A stretch of DNA of 41,250 bases from Acetobacteraceae bacterium. Lineage in GTDB: Bacteria; Pseudomonadota; Alphaproteobacteria; Acetobacterales; Acetobacteraceae. This document shows positions 1 through 9,566 of this stretch, piece by piece. Position 1 is the first letter of the stretch, and the number at the start of each line of letters is the position of its first letter. Under the pieces are notes generated by a model. The model saw only the letters and a list, made by a program, of their open reading frames with translations, did no database searches and had not been told where the DNA came from. The position numbers and the translations under genes were made by a program. The stretch lies in the NCBI GenBank assembly GCA_027353465.1, contig DAIEHR010000310.1:1-41250 (forward strand), read 5' to 3'.

Positions 1-1136
1 TCCGCGCCCAGACTGCCGGCTGTCAGGGTCGGACGTCGCAGCCCGGTCAGGTTGAACAGGTCCAGAGCGGTATTCACCTCGCGAACGATGTCCTGCGTCG
101 CCGCGCGGGACAGCGAACTGTCGATGACCACCTGCTGAAAATCGAATACGCTGATCGCCGACCCGATGGCATAAGCAAGTGCCGCCGCGGCCGTCTTGCG
201 CCAGGCATCGTAGATTGTGACAGCCTTCTCAGGCGCGGTGGGAAGATCATCAAGGACATCGAGAGCTAGTCCCGCAATTTCCAACTCGCGCTCCAGAAAA
301 ATCAGTGACGCACGACGAATAAGTTGCTCTGGCTGACGGCCAGTGACGACGTCCTGGACGCCGGTCAGCGGCAAGGAGCCAATAGCGCATACATTGCCGC
401 TCGGGCTCATGGCCAACTGACCGGCCATGGCGATCCCCCCGCCCACAAAAGTGCCGACGTACAGGTAAAGGCAGGTTTCCGAAACGATACTCGAGCCGAG
501 GGTAAGTTCCGCGCTGGTGGCGGCGGCAACATCATTCATGATGGCCACCGGCAGGTTGGTCATACCGCCAACACGGGCAGCGAAATCGACATCCCGCCAC
601 TCCGCCAATTTTTCCGCCGGCATATCCAGTTCCGCGGCCCACCGGTGCAGTTCCGACGGCACACAGACGCCAACGCCTACAAGGCGCTGACGTTGCGGGT
701 CCGGCAAATTCTCGCGGACAAAGGCCAAGCCCCGCTCAATCTCGCGGAATATGTAAGCCGGAACCGGATATCGGTAGCTATGCCGCGAGCGGCGGGAGAT
801 GCCACCCGCCAGGTCCATCAGCAAGATATCCAGGCTACGGCGCCCGATTTTTATGCCGATCGCCCCGGCGCCACCGGGATTGAGGCGAATCAGGGTCGAT
901 GGTTGACCAACCTTGCCCCGCACCTTGTCCGTCTTGACCAGCAGCTCTTCGTCCAGCAATCGGTTAATGATGACCGATACGGTCTGCGGACTGAGCCCGG
1001 TTGACCGGGCGACGTCGGCCTTCGGCAGGCTGCCGGCGCGGCGGATAACCTGCATGATAAGGCGTTCGTTATATTGCCTGGCACCGGACCGGTCGCCGCC
1101 CCGCATCTCCGTCCCGTCGTGCATAGACCGATGCAT
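1..1136 (-). CDS. ROK-family transcriptional repressor (3' end outside window)
   Basis: The leftward frame runs unbroken off the left edge. An N-terminal winged helix-turn-helix (about residues 25-65) contains KADVARSTGLSPQTVSVIIN, typical of ROK repressors. A ROK sugar-kinase-like domain follows, with the phosphate-binding-type stretch GTFVGGGIAMAG and an ND pair in VAIMNDVAAA. The CxCGxxGC zinc motif of glucokinase-type ROK proteins is absent (the aligned region reads SPSGNVCAIGSLPL), as in many alphaproteobacterial sugar repressors. About 20 C-terminal residues are probably missing beyond the edge. The start is uncertain: in-frame ATGs lie at 1148, 1136, 1124 and 1106, and I chose 1136 because GGAAG sits five bases upstream. 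It probably controls the nearby sugar genes, perhaps through the AT-rich repeats at 4820 and 10085; that link is inferred. Confidence 0.88.
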   Translation of the reverse strand, partial: MHRSMHDGTEMRGGDRSGARQYNERLIMQVIRRAGSLPKADVARSTGLSPQTVSVIINRLLDEELLVKTDKVRGKVGQPSTLIRLNPGGAGAIGIKIGRRSLDILLMDLAGGISRRSRHSYRYPVPAYIFREIERGLAFVRENLPDPQRQRLVGVGVCVPSELHRWAAELDMPAEKLAEWRDVDFAARVGGMTNLPVAIMNDVAAATSAELTLGSSIVSETCLYLYVGTFVGGGIAMAGQLAMSPSGNVCAIGSLPLTGVQDVVTGRQPEQLIRRASLIFLERELEIAGLALDVLDDLPTAPEKAVTIYDAWRKTAAAALAYAIGSAISVFDFQQVVIDSSLSRAATQDIVREVNTALDLFNLTGLRRPTLTAGSLGA

Positions 1137-1417
1137 AGCCGCTTCCATGCCCCCGCGAACCCTTCAGCAACTCGGATTTTCAAGACGCTGAATTCATACC
1201 GTACATTGACGAATTGGCAGAAGCCGGTTTCGCCATAATGCGATAAATCGTCCCGCCGGATCGGAATATCAGCCGCCCGGCACGCGCTCGGCTGATATCG
1301 TTGAAACGCATTTGAATCAGCTTATGTTGCAATGCACAATGGGCGTGCGGGTTAAATAACGCTACCCACCCGAAACCAAGGGAGGAGGAAATCGCTGCAT
1401 ATTGAAGGAAAATCGAG

Positions 1418-1627
1418 ATGGCTTATTCAATCAAACTGGCCGGTCAGGCGATGGCGATCGTGTCGCACGCCGTGCATCGGGCTTTCGCCGGCCTGAACGA
1501 GGATGCAACCCGCCTCGCGTACCTGAATGGCGCGACAGATCGGATCGATCTGGAACTGCGGATGCGCGAAATTGACAAGTGGAGCGACCGTTTGTCGGGC
1601 TATCCAACCAATTTCGTTGTTCACTGA
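1418..1627 (+). CDS. small DUF3563-like protein
   Basis: A 69-residue protein. Its second half, with AYLNGATDRIDLELRMREID, resembles DUF3563, a family of very short proteobacterial proteins of unknown function whose hallmark is a YLxxAxDxxDLExRxRE-like helix. GAAGGA eight bases before the ATG is a reasonable ribosome-binding site, and a purine-rich GGGAGGAGGAA lies further upstream. There is no signal peptide or membrane segment. It is convergent with pgm, only 30 bases apart, and appears to be transcribed alone from the 269-base gap after the ROK regulator. The family match is from memory of the motif, so it is only moderately sure. No function should be assigned. Confidence 0.6.
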   Translation: MAYSIKLAGQAMAIVSHAVHRAFAGLNEDATRLAYLNGATDRIDLELRMREIDKWSDRLSGYPTNFVVH

Positions 1628-1657
1628 TTTCTAACGGGCGTGCCGGCCTGCCATTGC

Positions 1658-3289
1658 TCAGGTGATGACATCGGGGGCATCACGACCGGTCCGGTCGCGG
1701 ATGCCGGCGAGGGCATCGGCCGCCGCGATAACGGGCGCCAGCACCTCTTGCGGGTCGGCATCATGCCGCCCCGGGTTGGATTCAAAGACTTCCAGATACA
1801 CCCGCAATGTCGCGCCTTCGGTTCCAGTCCCTGACAACCTGAACACGGCGCGCGCACCGTTGTCGAACATGGCTCGCACGCCTTGCCTGGCGCTAGTTGA
1901 ACCATCGGTCGGATCCAGATAGGCGAAATCGTCCGCCTCGGTGACCGTCAACCCGGCGAAAGTGTTGCCGGCCAGGCCAGGGATGCTGGCACGCAGGTCG
2001 GCGATCAGCCGTTCGCCCGCCTGCGTGTCGATGGCCTCATAGTCGTGCCGCGTATAGTAGTCGCGACCGTAGGTTTTCCAATGACTGGTTAGAATTTCAG
2101 CCACCGATTCGCCGCGCGCGGCGATAATGTCCAGCCAGATCAGCACCGCCCACAGGCCGTCTTTTTCGCGGACGTGATCCGACCCCGTTCCGGCGCTCTC
2201 CTCGCCACAAATCGTGACCATGCCCGCGTCCAGCAGATTGCCAAAGAACTTCCATCCGGTTGGGGTTTCGAACAGAGGCACGCCGCGCTGGACTGCGACC
2301 CGGTCCGCTGCCCGACTGGTCGGCATGGACCGGGCGATTCCTTTCAGGCCGCCAGTGTAGCCCTTGGCCAGATGAATGTTGGCTGCCAGCACGGCCAGGC
2401 TATCCGATGGCGCAACTGATATGCCCCGTCCCAACACGATGTTGCGGTCCCCGTCACCGTCCGACGCGGCGCCCATATCGGGGGCGTCGGGCGAAAACAT
2501 CAACGCGAACAAAGCCGCGGCATGGACCGGATTGGGGTCTGGGTGGTGGCCGCCAAAATCCGGCCGCGGTGTTCCGTTGATCACCGTGCCGGGCGGCGCG
2601 CCCAGGCTTTCCTCCAGAATCGCGTGCGCGTATGGGCCGGTGACAGCGTGCATGGCATCGAAGCACAGGCGAAAGCCAGAGGCGAACAGCGCGCGGATGC
2701 GATCAAAATCAACCAGTCGCTCCATCATCGCCAGGTAATCCGCGATCGGATCGACGATTTCCACAACCATGTCGCCGAGTGTCCAGGACCCAAGCCGATC
2801 CAGGGCAGGGGCCTCGGCAGCCATGATCCGATAGGCTGTCAGCGTCTTGGTGCGCGCAAAGATCGCGTCGGTGATTGGTTCCGGGGCTGGACCGCCATTA
2901 GCGACGTTGAACTTCAGGCCGAAATCGCCGTCCTCGCCGCCGGGATTGTGACTGGCCGACAGAATGAAGCCACCGAATGCGCGGCGTATGCGGATCAGGT
3001 TAGAAGCCGCGGGAGTGGAAAGCAGGCCGCCCCGTCCGACGATCGCGCTGGCGGCCCCATTGGCGGCAAGCATCCGCAGAATGATCCCGATCGCCGTGTC
3101 GTTGAAAAAGCGACCGTCGCCGCCCACCACGACCGACCGTCCCGCAACACCGCCAACGCCGTCGATCACCGCCTGCACGTAATTCTGAAGGTAACCGGGC
3201 CGGCGAAAAATGGCTGTCTTCTTACGCAGCCCGGACGTGCCAGGCTTCTGCCCGTCGATCGGCCTGGTTGCCACGGTCTGCACGGTCAT
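1658..3289 (-). CDS. pgm: alpha-D-glucose phosphate-specific phosphoglucomutase
   Basis: Phosphoglucomutase (543 aa, usual length for the alpha-D-glucose-specific type) interconverts glucose-1-phosphate and glucose-6-phosphate in the cytoplasm. All four active-site loops are visible: the phosphoserine loop SASHNPGG (Ser at about 113), the Mg-binding loop DGDGDRN (277-283), the sugar-binding loop GEESAG (362-367) and the phosphate-binding loop RLSGTGT (484-490). GGAGGGA lies seven bases before the ATG. It follows glgC on the same strand with a 93-base gap, so the two are probably cotranscribed. Together they convert glucose-6-phosphate to glucose-1-phosphate and ADP-glucose, or feed glucose-1-phosphate to nucleotide-sugar synthesis for the polysaccharide locus. 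Confidence 0.96.
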   Translation of the reverse strand: MTVQTVATRPIDGQKPGTSGLRKKTAIFRRPGYLQNYVQAVIDGVGGVAGRSVVVGGDGRFFNDTAIGIILRMLAANGAASAIVGRGGLLSTPAASNLIRIRRAFGGFILSASHNPGGEDGDFGLKFNVANGGPAPEPITDAIFARTKTLTAYRIMAAEAPALDRLGSWTLGDMVVEIVDPIADYLAMMERLVDFDRIRALFASGFRLCFDAMHAVTGPYAHAILEESLGAPPGTVINGTPRPDFGGHHPDPNPVHAAALFALMFSPDAPDMGAASDGDGDRNIVLGRGISVAPSDSLAVLAANIHLAKGYTGGLKGIARSMPTSRAADRVAVQRGVPLFETPTGWKFFGNLLDAGMVTICGEESAGTGSDHVREKDGLWAVLIWLDIIAARGESVAEILTSHWKTYGRDYYTRHDYEAIDTQAGERLIADLRASIPGLAGNTFAGLTVTEADDFAYLDPTDGSTSARQGVRAMFDNGARAVFRLSGTGTEGATLRVYLEVFESNPGRHDADPQEVLAPVIAAADALAGIRDRTGRDAPDVIT

Positions 3290-3382
3290 GGAACGCTCCC
3301 TCCGTTGGGTATCCGTCAGTCGGGCCGATTGTATGCCGGGCCAGGAGTTTTGTCCCGCTGGCGCTTCGGCGCGAAGATGCGC

Positions 3383-4651
3383 TCAGCCGTGCAGAGCGTC
3401 GATCATCGGTTGGGTGATCAGACAAACGCCGCCGGGCGAGCGTCGGAAGCGTTTCGCATCCACCACTGGATCCTCGCCGACGATAAGTCCGTCGGGAATG
3501 GTGACGCCACGGTCGATGACCACCTTGGTCAGCCGAGCCGAACGGCCGACAGTCACATACGGCAGTGCGACAACGTGGGACAGGATGCCAAAGGAATGCG
3601 TCCGCACGCCGGTAAACAGCAGCGATTTGTCGATCCGTGTGCCGGAAATGATGCAGCCGCCAGAGACGAGCGAACTCGTCGCCGATCCGCGCCGCGTGTC
3701 CTCGTCATGGATGAACTTGGCGGGAGGGGTGATTTCACCATAGGTCCAGATCGGCCATCCGCTGTCGAACAGGTCCAACGCGGGGACGAAATCGGTTAGA
3801 TCGATATTGGCTTCCCAGAAGGCATCCACGGTGCCGGCGTCCCGCCAGTAAGGTTCGGCCTCCTGTCCAGAGCGGACGCAGCTATCGGCGAAAACATGCG
3901 CCACGGCCTTGCCGTTTTTGACGATGTCCGGAATGATGTCCTTCCCAAAATCATGACTGGAACCCGGCTTTGTTGCATCCTGGCGCAACAGGTCGATCAG
4001 AAACTTGGTGCCGAAGACGTAGATTCCCATGCTGGCAAGGGCCCGATCGGGTGCGCCTGGCATCGCGGGTGGGTCCTTGGGCTTTTCGACAAATTCGATG
4101 ATCCGCTTGCTGGCATCGATATGCATGACGCCGAACGCACTGGCTTCCATGCGTGGAACATCGATGCAGCCCACGGTTACGTCGGCACCAGATTCGACAT
4201 GCTGAGCCAGCATGATCTCGTAGTCCATCTTGTACACATGATCTCCGGCCAGAATAAGCATGTATTCTGGGTCGTAGCTCTCAATGATATCGATATTCTG
4301 GGTTACCGCGTCGGCCGTGCCCTCATACCACCGATCCTCCGCGACACGCTGACTCGCCGGCAAAATATCGAAACTTTCGTTCCGTTCGGCCCGGAAGAAG
4401 TTCCAGCCACGCTGCAGATGCCGGATCAGGCTGTGTGCCTTGTACTGCGTCGCCACCGAAATTCGGCGGATGCCGGAATTCATCGCGTTCGACAGGGCAA
4501 AATCGATGATGCGGGACTTCCCCCCGAAGTAAACGGCTGGTTTGGCGCGTTTGTCGGTCAGTTCCAACAAGCGGCTGCCGCGTCCTCCGGCGAGGACGAA
4601 AGCCATTGTGGAGCGCGATAGATTAGGCCGCGATCTTTGATATTTTTCCAT
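3383..4651 (-). CDS. glgC: glucose-1-phosphate adenylyltransferase
   Basis: ADP-glucose pyrophosphorylase, 422 aa, makes ADP-glucose from ATP and glucose-1-phosphate. The N-terminal nucleotidyltransferase domain carries [12 protein letters not shown], then the family stretches [21 protein letters not shown] and [13 protein letters not shown]. The C-terminal part is the left-handed beta-helix regulatory domain, with SGGCIISG and short hexapeptide-like repeats. The reading frame stays open far upstream, to 5323, but that stretch is antisense to the fructokinase gene. The ATG at 4651, preceded by GGGAGGACAAGGA and matching the normal GlgC N terminus, is the true start. No glycogen synthase or branching enzyme lies in the window, so the use of ADP-glucose here is open. 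Confidence 0.96.
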   Translation of the reverse strand: MEKYQRSRPNLSRSTMAFVLAGGRGSRLLELTDKRAKPAVYFGGKSRIIDFALSNAMNSGIRRISVATQYKAHSLIRHLQRGWNFFRAERNESFDILPASQRVAEDRWYEGTADAVTQNIDIIESYDPEYMLILAGDHVYKMDYEIMLAQHVESGADVTVGCIDVPRMEASAFGVMHIDASKRIIEFVEKPKDPPAMPGAPDRALASMGIYVFGTKFLIDLLRQDATKPGSSHDFGKDIIPDIVKNGKAVAHVFADSCVRSGQEAEPYWRDAGTVDAFWEANIDLTDFVPALDLFDSGWPIWTYGEITPPAKFIHDEDTRRGSATSSLVSGGCIISGTRIDKSLLFTGVRTHSFGILSHVVALPYVTVGRSARLTKVVIDRGVTIPDGLIVGEDPVVDAKRFRRSPGGVCLITQPMIDALHG

Positions 4652-4819
4652 TCCTTGTCCTCCCGTTCCGGTTTTATGCGGGCTTTGGAGCCAGTCATTT
4701 CGGCGCCTTTTCCCGTCAGCGGCAGAATTGGTCTTCGTAACGGGGCAGGGGAAGCGGTCGTGAGCCGACCTCCATGTCCGGTCCCCGGCATCGTTAGTCT
4801 GTCCTTCGTCGTTGGCGCG

Positions 4820-4854
4820 GTCAATTAATAAGTAAACACGACTTATATATTGAC
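4820..4854. promoter_or_regulatory. AT-rich inverted repeat, probable ROK operator over the frk promoter
   Basis: Two 14-base arms, GTCAATTAATAAGT and ACTTATATATTGAC, flank a 7-base spacer; 12 of 14 positions are complementary. It sits in the 276-base divergent gap between glgC and the fructokinase gene. The right arm ends in TTGACG (4850-4855), which with GATAAA (4872-4877) at 16-base spacing makes a plausible rightward promoter, so a bound protein would block frk. The left arm with its flanking G (GGTCAATTAATAA, from 4819) recurs at 10085. AT-rich palindromes of this look are typical of ROK regulators, but the assignment is inferred. Confidence 0.6.
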
Positions 4855-4927
4855 GACAGTTCTGATGCGCCGATAAAGCTCGGGCCACACTGCCCGCAAC
4901 GAAATGCGCCTGCCAAGGGAGGTTATC

Positions 4928-5896
4928 ATGAACAATCCGTGCGGATTCCTTGTTTGCGGCGAAGCGCTGATTGATCTTGTTCCAATCGATACCGGGCCGG
5001 AGCCGATGATGCGGGCCGTCTGTGGCGGTTCCCCCTACAATGTCGCCATCGGCCTTGGCCGCCTTGGGGCCGACACGCGATTTTTGGGCCGGCTTTCGCT
5101 GGATGGCAATGGCCGGCGGCTGGCCAGCCGCCTGGCCCAAAATGGCGTCAGCCTGGACCTTATCACCTACGCCGCCGCTCCCTCGACTCTTGCCTATGTC
5201 TTTCCGCAAGAGCCAGGGCGGCCAGACGTCAGCTATGCTTTTTATGTCGAGGGCACGAGCGGCGCGGTTTTCCAGGAGCAGGACTTTCCCATCGCACTGC
5301 CGGCCTCGGTTGGCCTCGTGCATTTCGGTTCATTCGCGGCGCTGTTGGGACAATCCGGTGCGCTGGTCCGCGCGTTCGCGAAAAGCAGCGGCCGCATCGT
5401 CAGTTATGATCCCAACATCCGCCCGACCATCACGCCCGACCCCGTGACGACCCGCCCGATAGTCGCGGCCTGTATCGGGGCGGCCGACATCGTTAAACTC
5501 AGCGATGCCGACGCGGAGTGGCTGTATCCTGGCCGACCGTTGGATGACGTTATGTCCGACATTCTGGGCATGGGACCGTCCATGGTCGCGATTACCCGCG
5601 GATCGGAGGGCGCCATTGCCGGCACACGCACGGTTCGCGTGGCACTTCCCGGCACTCCTACCCAGGTAGTAGATACGGTTGGTGCCGGCGACACCTTCAT
5701 GGCCGCCTTCCTTTGGGACCTTGGGCGGCGCGGGCTGATCGACCGCGACGCTCTTGCGGGCGCGTCACAAACGCAACTTGGTGGAGCAACTTCCCTGGCC
5801 TGCGGGGCCGCCGCCCTGGTTTGCGGCCGCCACGGAGCCGAACCGCCGTTCAGGGCGGAACTGGAGTCAGCGGGGGGCAATGAGGGCCAGGGATAG
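4928..5896 (+). CDS. fructokinase-like PfkB/ribokinase-family sugar kinase
   Basis: A 322-residue PfkB-family kinase. The N terminus [10 protein letters not shown] and [15 protein letters not shown] match the first PfkB signature and substrate-binding region. [13 protein letters not shown] (around residues 250-260) is the second signature, with the catalytic Asp and anion hole. The length fits fructokinases. An upstream ATG at 4904 is in frame, but AAGGGAGG seven bases before 4928 decides the start. It is divergent from glgC and convergent with the sugar-binding-protein gene. With a CUT2 ABC transporter next door, it likely phosphorylates the imported sugar; fructose is the best guess from resemblance to rhizobial frc systems, but the substrate is not proven. 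Confidence 0.9.
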   Translation: MNNPCGFLVCGEALIDLVPIDTGPEPMMRAVCGGSPYNVAIGLGRLGADTRFLGRLSLDGNGRRLASRLAQNGVSLDLITYAAAPSTLAYVFPQEPGRPDVSYAFYVEGTSGAVFQEQDFPIALPASVGLVHFGSFAALLGQSGALVRAFAKSSGRIVSYDPNIRPTITPDPVTTRPIVAACIGAADIVKLSDADAEWLYPGRPLDDVMSDILGMGPSMVAITRGSEGAIAGTRTVRVALPGTPTQVVDTVGAGDTFMAAFLWDLGRRGLIDRDALAGASQTQLGGATSLACGAAALVCGRHGAEPPFRAELESAGGNEGQG

Positions 5897-5912
5897 TCGG
5901 CCAGTTGGGCAG

Positions 5913-5942
5913 CCTGGGCCGCATCCATCGATGTGGCCCAGG
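5913..5942. terminator. hairpin between convergent frk and binding-protein genes
   Basis: CCTGGGCCGCAT and ATGTGGCCCAGG form a 12-base stem with one mismatch around the loop CCATCG. The hairpin lies in the 58-base gap between the 3' ends of two convergent genes, where a two-way terminator is expected. Neither side has a clear run of T, so it may act with Rho or as an mRNA 3'-end stabiliser. Confidence 0.5.
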
Positions 5943-5954
5943 GCGTGGTTTCGA

Positions 5955-6875
5955 TCAGTGCGTCCAGCCCGCGTAGCTGCCGACGTTCTCACGCGTCACG
6001 AGATGCGACGGCATCAGGATCATCGGATCCGCCGGCTTTTTGCCCTGCATGATTTCGTAACCAGTTTGCACCGCCAACTTTCCCATGCCGAACGGATCCT
6101 GGCTGGCCGACGCCTGCACCATGGTCGGGCCTTTCAGTGCCGCGACGATATCGGGCGCGCCGTCCACTGAGGTGATGACGATGCCGGTGCGGTTCAACTG
6201 ATGAGCCGCCAGGTCACTGCCGATGGCCTGTGGGTCATTGATGGCGAATACGCCCGCGATATCCGGGAAGCGCGTCAGATACCCCTGCATCACGTTCATG
6301 CCGCCGTCGCGGGAGCCCTTGCCATCCTGATCGGACGACAGGGTTTTGATATCTGGATAGGCGCTGAAGACCTTCTTGCAGCCGTTCACCCGGTCGATGA
6401 CGGCCGAGACCTGGGGTCCGTTCTCGATGACGACATTGCCCTTATGGCCGATCTTATCCGCCAGGAACTGGCAGGAAATCTCGCCGGCCTGGGTGTTGTT
6501 GGTCTGCACTGTCGCGTCCGCGCCGGCGGCCGCCACATCCACGCCGATGACGACGATTCCGGCGGCCTGCGCCCGCTTCACCGCCGGGGCGATGGCCCGC
6601 GGATCGGCGGCGTTCACCAGGATCATATCGACGCCGGCGGCGATAAAGTTGTCAATCTGCGTGAACTGCTTGTTCAGGTCATAGTCCGCTGAGGCGACTG
6701 TGACTTTCGCCTGTGGGTTGATCGCGTGCGCTGCTTCGGTCGCACCCTTACCGACGGTAACGAAATATGGATTACCAAGCGATCCCACCGTGATACCGAC
6801 AGACTTCAAATCCTTTGCGGACGCGGCGCCCACAATGGCCATGGCCGCACCGGCCAGCAACAACGTCTTGAACAT
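5955..6875 (-). CDS. periplasmic sugar-binding protein of CUT2 ABC transporter
   Basis: A 306-residue periplasmic-binding-protein-like (ribose/galactose type) protein. A clear Sec signal peptide, MFKTLLLAGAAMAIVGAASA, ends at about residue 20. The mature part has two Rossmann-like lobes, with family-typical stretches near SLGNPYFVTVGKGA, ILVNAADPRAIAPAVKRA and VFAINDPQAIGSDLAAHQ. It delivers a monosaccharide to the membrane permease encoded just upstream. It is the last gene of a leftward ATPase-permease-binding-protein operon. The 96-base gap to the permease contains two strong hairpins, which could change its expression relative to the membrane parts. The substrate may be fructose or another monosaccharide; the neighbouring kinase favours fructose. 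Confidence 0.93.
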   Translation of the reverse strand: MFKTLLLAGAAMAIVGAASAKDLKSVGITVGSLGNPYFVTVGKGATEAAHAINPQAKVTVASADYDLNKQFTQIDNFIAAGVDMILVNAADPRAIAPAVKRAQAAGIVVIGVDVAAAGADATVQTNNTQAGEISCQFLADKIGHKGNVVIENGPQVSAVIDRVNGCKKVFSAYPDIKTLSSDQDGKGSRDGGMNVMQGYLTRFPDIAGVFAINDPQAIGSDLAAHQLNRTGIVITSVDGAPDIVAALKGPTMVQASASQDPFGMGKLAVQTGYEIMQGKKPADPMILMPSHLVTRENVGSYAGWTH

Positions 6876-6903
6876 CGAGTAACTTCCTCCGGCCCTTGAT
6901 TTA

Positions 6904-6961
6904 GCACGCCGGCGGGCAGGCCAGACCCGCCGGGGTGCTTGGCGGGCCGTTTACCGGCCCG
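6904..6961. repeat. tandem intercistronic hairpins
   Basis: The first hairpin is GCACGCCGGCGGG (6904-6916) with CCCGCCGGGGTGC (6926-6938): 12 of 13 positions pair, with a 9-base loop. The second is CGGGCCG (6943-6949) with CGGCCCG (6955-6961) and the 5-base loop TTTAC. Both lie between the permease and binding-protein genes of one operon. Such intercistronic structures can stabilise or partly stop the message and so set different levels for the two products. There is no poly-T tract. Confidence 0.5.
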
Positions 6962-6971
6962 ATCTTGCTCG

Positions 6972-8012
6972 TCAGGTGCGGGCGCTGCCTTGCAGGCGCA
7001 CGCGGTCCAGCGCCACCGCGCCGATGATGACCAGGCCCTTGACGATGAATTGCCAAATGTCAGAGACCCCAACGAGGGTTAACCCGTTCGATAGCACCGC
7101 GATGATCAGCGCGCCGATTAGTGTGCCCCAGATCGAGCCGATGCCGCCCACGAAGCTGGTGCCGCCCAGGATGACCGCGGCGATGGCGTCGAGTTCATAG
7201 CTTTGACCAAGCTGCAACCCATTGGCGGCGAACAGCCGCGCTGCCGACATGACGCCGCCCAGCCCCGCGAGCATGCCGGAGACGGAATAGACGAACAGCA
7301 GGATGCGCCAGACCTTGATGCCCGACAGCCGCGCCGCTGCCGGGTTGCCGCCCACCGCGTAAATCCAGATGCCCAGCACGGTGCGGCGCAGCACGTACCA
7401 AGAGATCAGAATTACAACAATGGCTATCACCGCCAGCACTGGCACCCGCACGCCGGGTGCAATGGTGATCGCGGCATTGCCGATGAAGGCGAATGGAAGA
7501 TCCGGATTGAAGATCGTTGCGTCGTTGCCCATTAGCCGGGCAAGGCCGCGCACCGCGGTCAGGGATCCCAGCGTGACGATGAAGGGTGGCAATTTACCGA
7601 AGGCGATGAGGCTGCCGTTGATCAGGCCAAAGCCCAGACCCGTCAGCAAAGCCGCGGGGATGCCGAGCATACCCCAGCCGGGAAGCAGGGAGAATATAAG
7701 GGCCGACATGGCCGATGCGGCGAGAATACTGCCAACCGACAGATCGATTCCGCCGGTCAGGATCACGAAGGTCATACCAGCGCCCAGGACAGTGTTGATT
7801 GCCGCCTGCTGCGCGACGATCGACAAATTTTGGGGTGTCAGGAAGCGCTCGTCGCCCAGATAGTGAAACGCGATCGCGAGAATGAACAGCACCGGCAGCA
7901 TACCAAGAGCCTGCACAATGCTTCGCACTTGCAGTTGTCGTGCCGATAATCCCGCCCCGCCCGATGGTTGGGTTGGTCCAGCCGCAGTCGAATCCTCGCT
8001 GATATCAGACAT
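6972..8012 (-). CDS. CUT2 sugar ABC transporter permease (RbsC-like)
   Basis: A 346-residue inner-membrane permease of the ribose/xylose branched family (BPD_transp_2). About eight to ten hydrophobic segments start near residue 30. The family motif GGNPAAARLSGIKV, a cytoplasmic loop that contacts the ATPase, is in the middle, and FVGGIGSIWGTLIGALII is the typical C-terminal region. The first 30 residues form a polar cytoplasmic tail. The gene starts 21 bases after the ATPase gene on the same strand, so they are translated from one message. It forms the translocation pore for the sugar bound by the product of the downstream gene. Confidence 0.94.
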   Translation of the reverse strand: MSDISEDSTAAGPTQPSGGAGLSARQLQVRSIVQALGMLPVLFILAIAFHYLGDERFLTPQNLSIVAQQAAINTVLGAGMTFVILTGGIDLSVGSILAASAMSALIFSLLPGWGMLGIPAALLTGLGFGLINGSLIAFGKLPPFIVTLGSLTAVRGLARLMGNDATIFNPDLPFAFIGNAAITIAPGVRVPVLAVIAIVVILISWYVLRRTVLGIWIYAVGGNPAAARLSGIKVWRILLFVYSVSGMLAGLGGVMSAARLFAANGLQLGQSYELDAIAAVILGGTSFVGGIGSIWGTLIGALIIAVLSNGLTLVGVSDIWQFIVKGLVIIGAVALDRVRLQGSART

Positions 8013-8033
8013 GTTTCCCCCTGCTTTGTTGGA

Positions 8034-9566
8034 CTACGCCGCCATGCCGGCGCCAAACGCCATGATGTTTTCCTGGGTGATCGGCGCGCCGCCCGGGCCG
8101 CCAACCTCACCAGCGATCTGACCCTCGCGCATTACGAGAACGCGGTCGCAAACGCCGATGATCTCAGGTAATTCGCTGGAGATGACGATCACGCCGATAT
8201 CGCGCTTGGCGAGTTCATCGATGATTCGATAGATCTCGGACTTCGCGCCGATGTCCACGCCCCGCGTAGGTTCGTCCAGGATCAGGACCTTCGGCCCGAT
8301 CTCCAGCCAGCGCGACAGCAGGACTTTCTGCTGGTTTCCGCCAGACAGGCTGCCCACGATGACCTGGGGACTGGCTGCCCTGATGCGCAGCGACTCAAAC
8401 GCGCGGGCCGCTCTGCGGCGCCATGCTGCTCGATCCAGAATGCCACCGGCCCGTGCGTCGCTGCCGATAACGCCAAGATTGATGTTGGTACCGCACGACA
8501 GGTCCAGGAACAGGCCGAGCCCCTTCCGGTCCTCCGTCAGGTAGGCGAGGCCAACTTTCAGAGCATCCTCGGGGGCATTGATGGCGACGGAGTTGCCGGC
8601 CAGGATGACCTCGCCGCCGGCCTTGCCATCGGCGCCATATATTAATCGCGCCAGTTCGGTGCGCCCGGACCCGACCAGGCCCGCGATCCCAAGCACCTCA
8701 CCCTGGTGTAGCCGCAGGCTGCATGGGCGAACGCGGCGGCCGCCATCGGTTATGCCGCGCACCTCTAGCAGCACCGGGCCGCGACTGCCATGCGGGTCAT
8801 GGGTCTTGGTGTAGAAGCTGGAGAGGTCGCGCCCCACCATCATCTTAACCAGCGCCTCGGCGCTCAGTTCCTCGCGGGTCAGGGTGCCGACATAGCTGCC
8901 GTCCCGCAGCACCGAAACCCGGTCGGCCAGTTCGTAAACCTCTGCCATGCGATGGCTGATGTAGATCAGCGCGATGCCTTCGGCGCGAAGCTGGCGCACA
9001 AGGGCAAACAGGCGGTCGGTCTCCCGCGAGGACAGCGCCGTGGTCGGCTCGTCCAAAACCAGGATCTTTGAGTTGGTGTGAAGGGCGCGCGCAATTTCGA
9101 CAAGTTGCTGCTCCGCGATGGACATCCCGCTGACGACGGTGTCCGGCGTGAAGGGTGCCCCAAGCCGGTTGAGCACCGCTTGGCAGCCTGTCCGCATGGC
9201 TGGCCGGTCGATCTGACCGCGCCGTGACGGTTCAATGCCCAGATAGATGTTCTCCGCCACCGTCAGGTTGGGGGCGAGCGCTAATTCCTGGTAGATGATC
9301 GAAATGCCATGGCGCTTGGCAGCGATCGGGTCGGTAATGGCAACCGGCTTCCCGTCGATCAGCAGCGTTCCGCCGGCATCAGCCTGGTACGCGCCGGAAA
9401 GGATTTTCATCAGCGTTGACTTGCCGGCACCGTTCTCGCCCATCAGCGCGAGAACCTCTCCCCCCCAGGCCTTGAGCTTCACATCGTTCAGGGCCTTCAC
9501 GCCCGGAAACGTCTTGGATATGCCGCGCATTTCCAGGCGCGGCACCGGATCGGGTTCCAGAGTCAT
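8034..9566 (-). CDS. CUT2 sugar ABC transporter ATPase, double ABC domain (RbsA-like)
   Basis: A 510-residue fusion of two ABC domains, as in RbsA/XylG/MglA. Domain 1 has Walker [10 protein letters not shown] (43-51), a degenerate ABC signature near [15 protein letters not shown] and Walker [12 protein letters not shown]. Domain 2 has the degenerate P-loop GLVGSGRTE, the signature LSGGNQQK and Walker [12 protein letters not shown]; this asymmetry is normal for the family. The frame is open to 9755, but the ATG at 9566 after GGGAGGACC (with seven bases between) is the natural start. It is the first intact gene of the operon. Its ATG overlaps the TGA of an upstream ROK remnant in an ATGA arrangement, which suggests the ancestral operon was ROK-ATPase-permease-binding protein. 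Confidence 0.95.
   Translation of the reverse strand: MTLEPDPVPRLEMRGISKTFPGVKALNDVKLKAWGGEVLALMGENGAGKSTLMKILSGAYQADAGGTLLIDGKPVAITDPIAAKRHGISIIYQELALAPNLTVAENIYLGIEPSRRGQIDRPAMRTGCQAVLNRLGAPFTPDTVVSGMSIAEQQLVEIARALHTNSKILVLDEPTTALSSRETDRLFALVRQLRAEGIALIYISHRMAEVYELADRVSVLRDGSYVGTLTREELSAEALVKMMVGRDLSSFYTKTHDPHGSRGPVLLEVRGITDGGRRVRPCSLRLHQGEVLGIAGLVGSGRTELARLIYGADGKAGGEVILAGNSVAINAPEDALKVGLAYLTEDRKGLGLFLDLSCGTNINLGVIGSDARAGGILDRAAWRRRAARAFESLRIRAASPQVIVGSLSGGNQQKVLLSRWLEIGPKVLILDEPTRGVDIGAKSEIYRIIDELAKRDIGVIVISSELPEIIGVCDRVLVMREGQIAGEVGGPGGAPITQENIMAFGAGMAA

Noticed and set aside
324-1004. Rightward 226-residue frame
   Set aside because: It is the complement of the ROK regulator, which has clear family motifs on the other strand.
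2522-3799. Rightward 425-residue frame
   Set aside because: It is antisense to pgm and glgC, low in hydrophobic core and without motifs; a by-product of GC-rich codon use.
4652-5323. Leftward frame extending glgC by 224 residues
   Set aside because: It is antisense to the fructokinase gene, and the normal GlgC N terminus with a strong ribosome-binding site starts at 4651.
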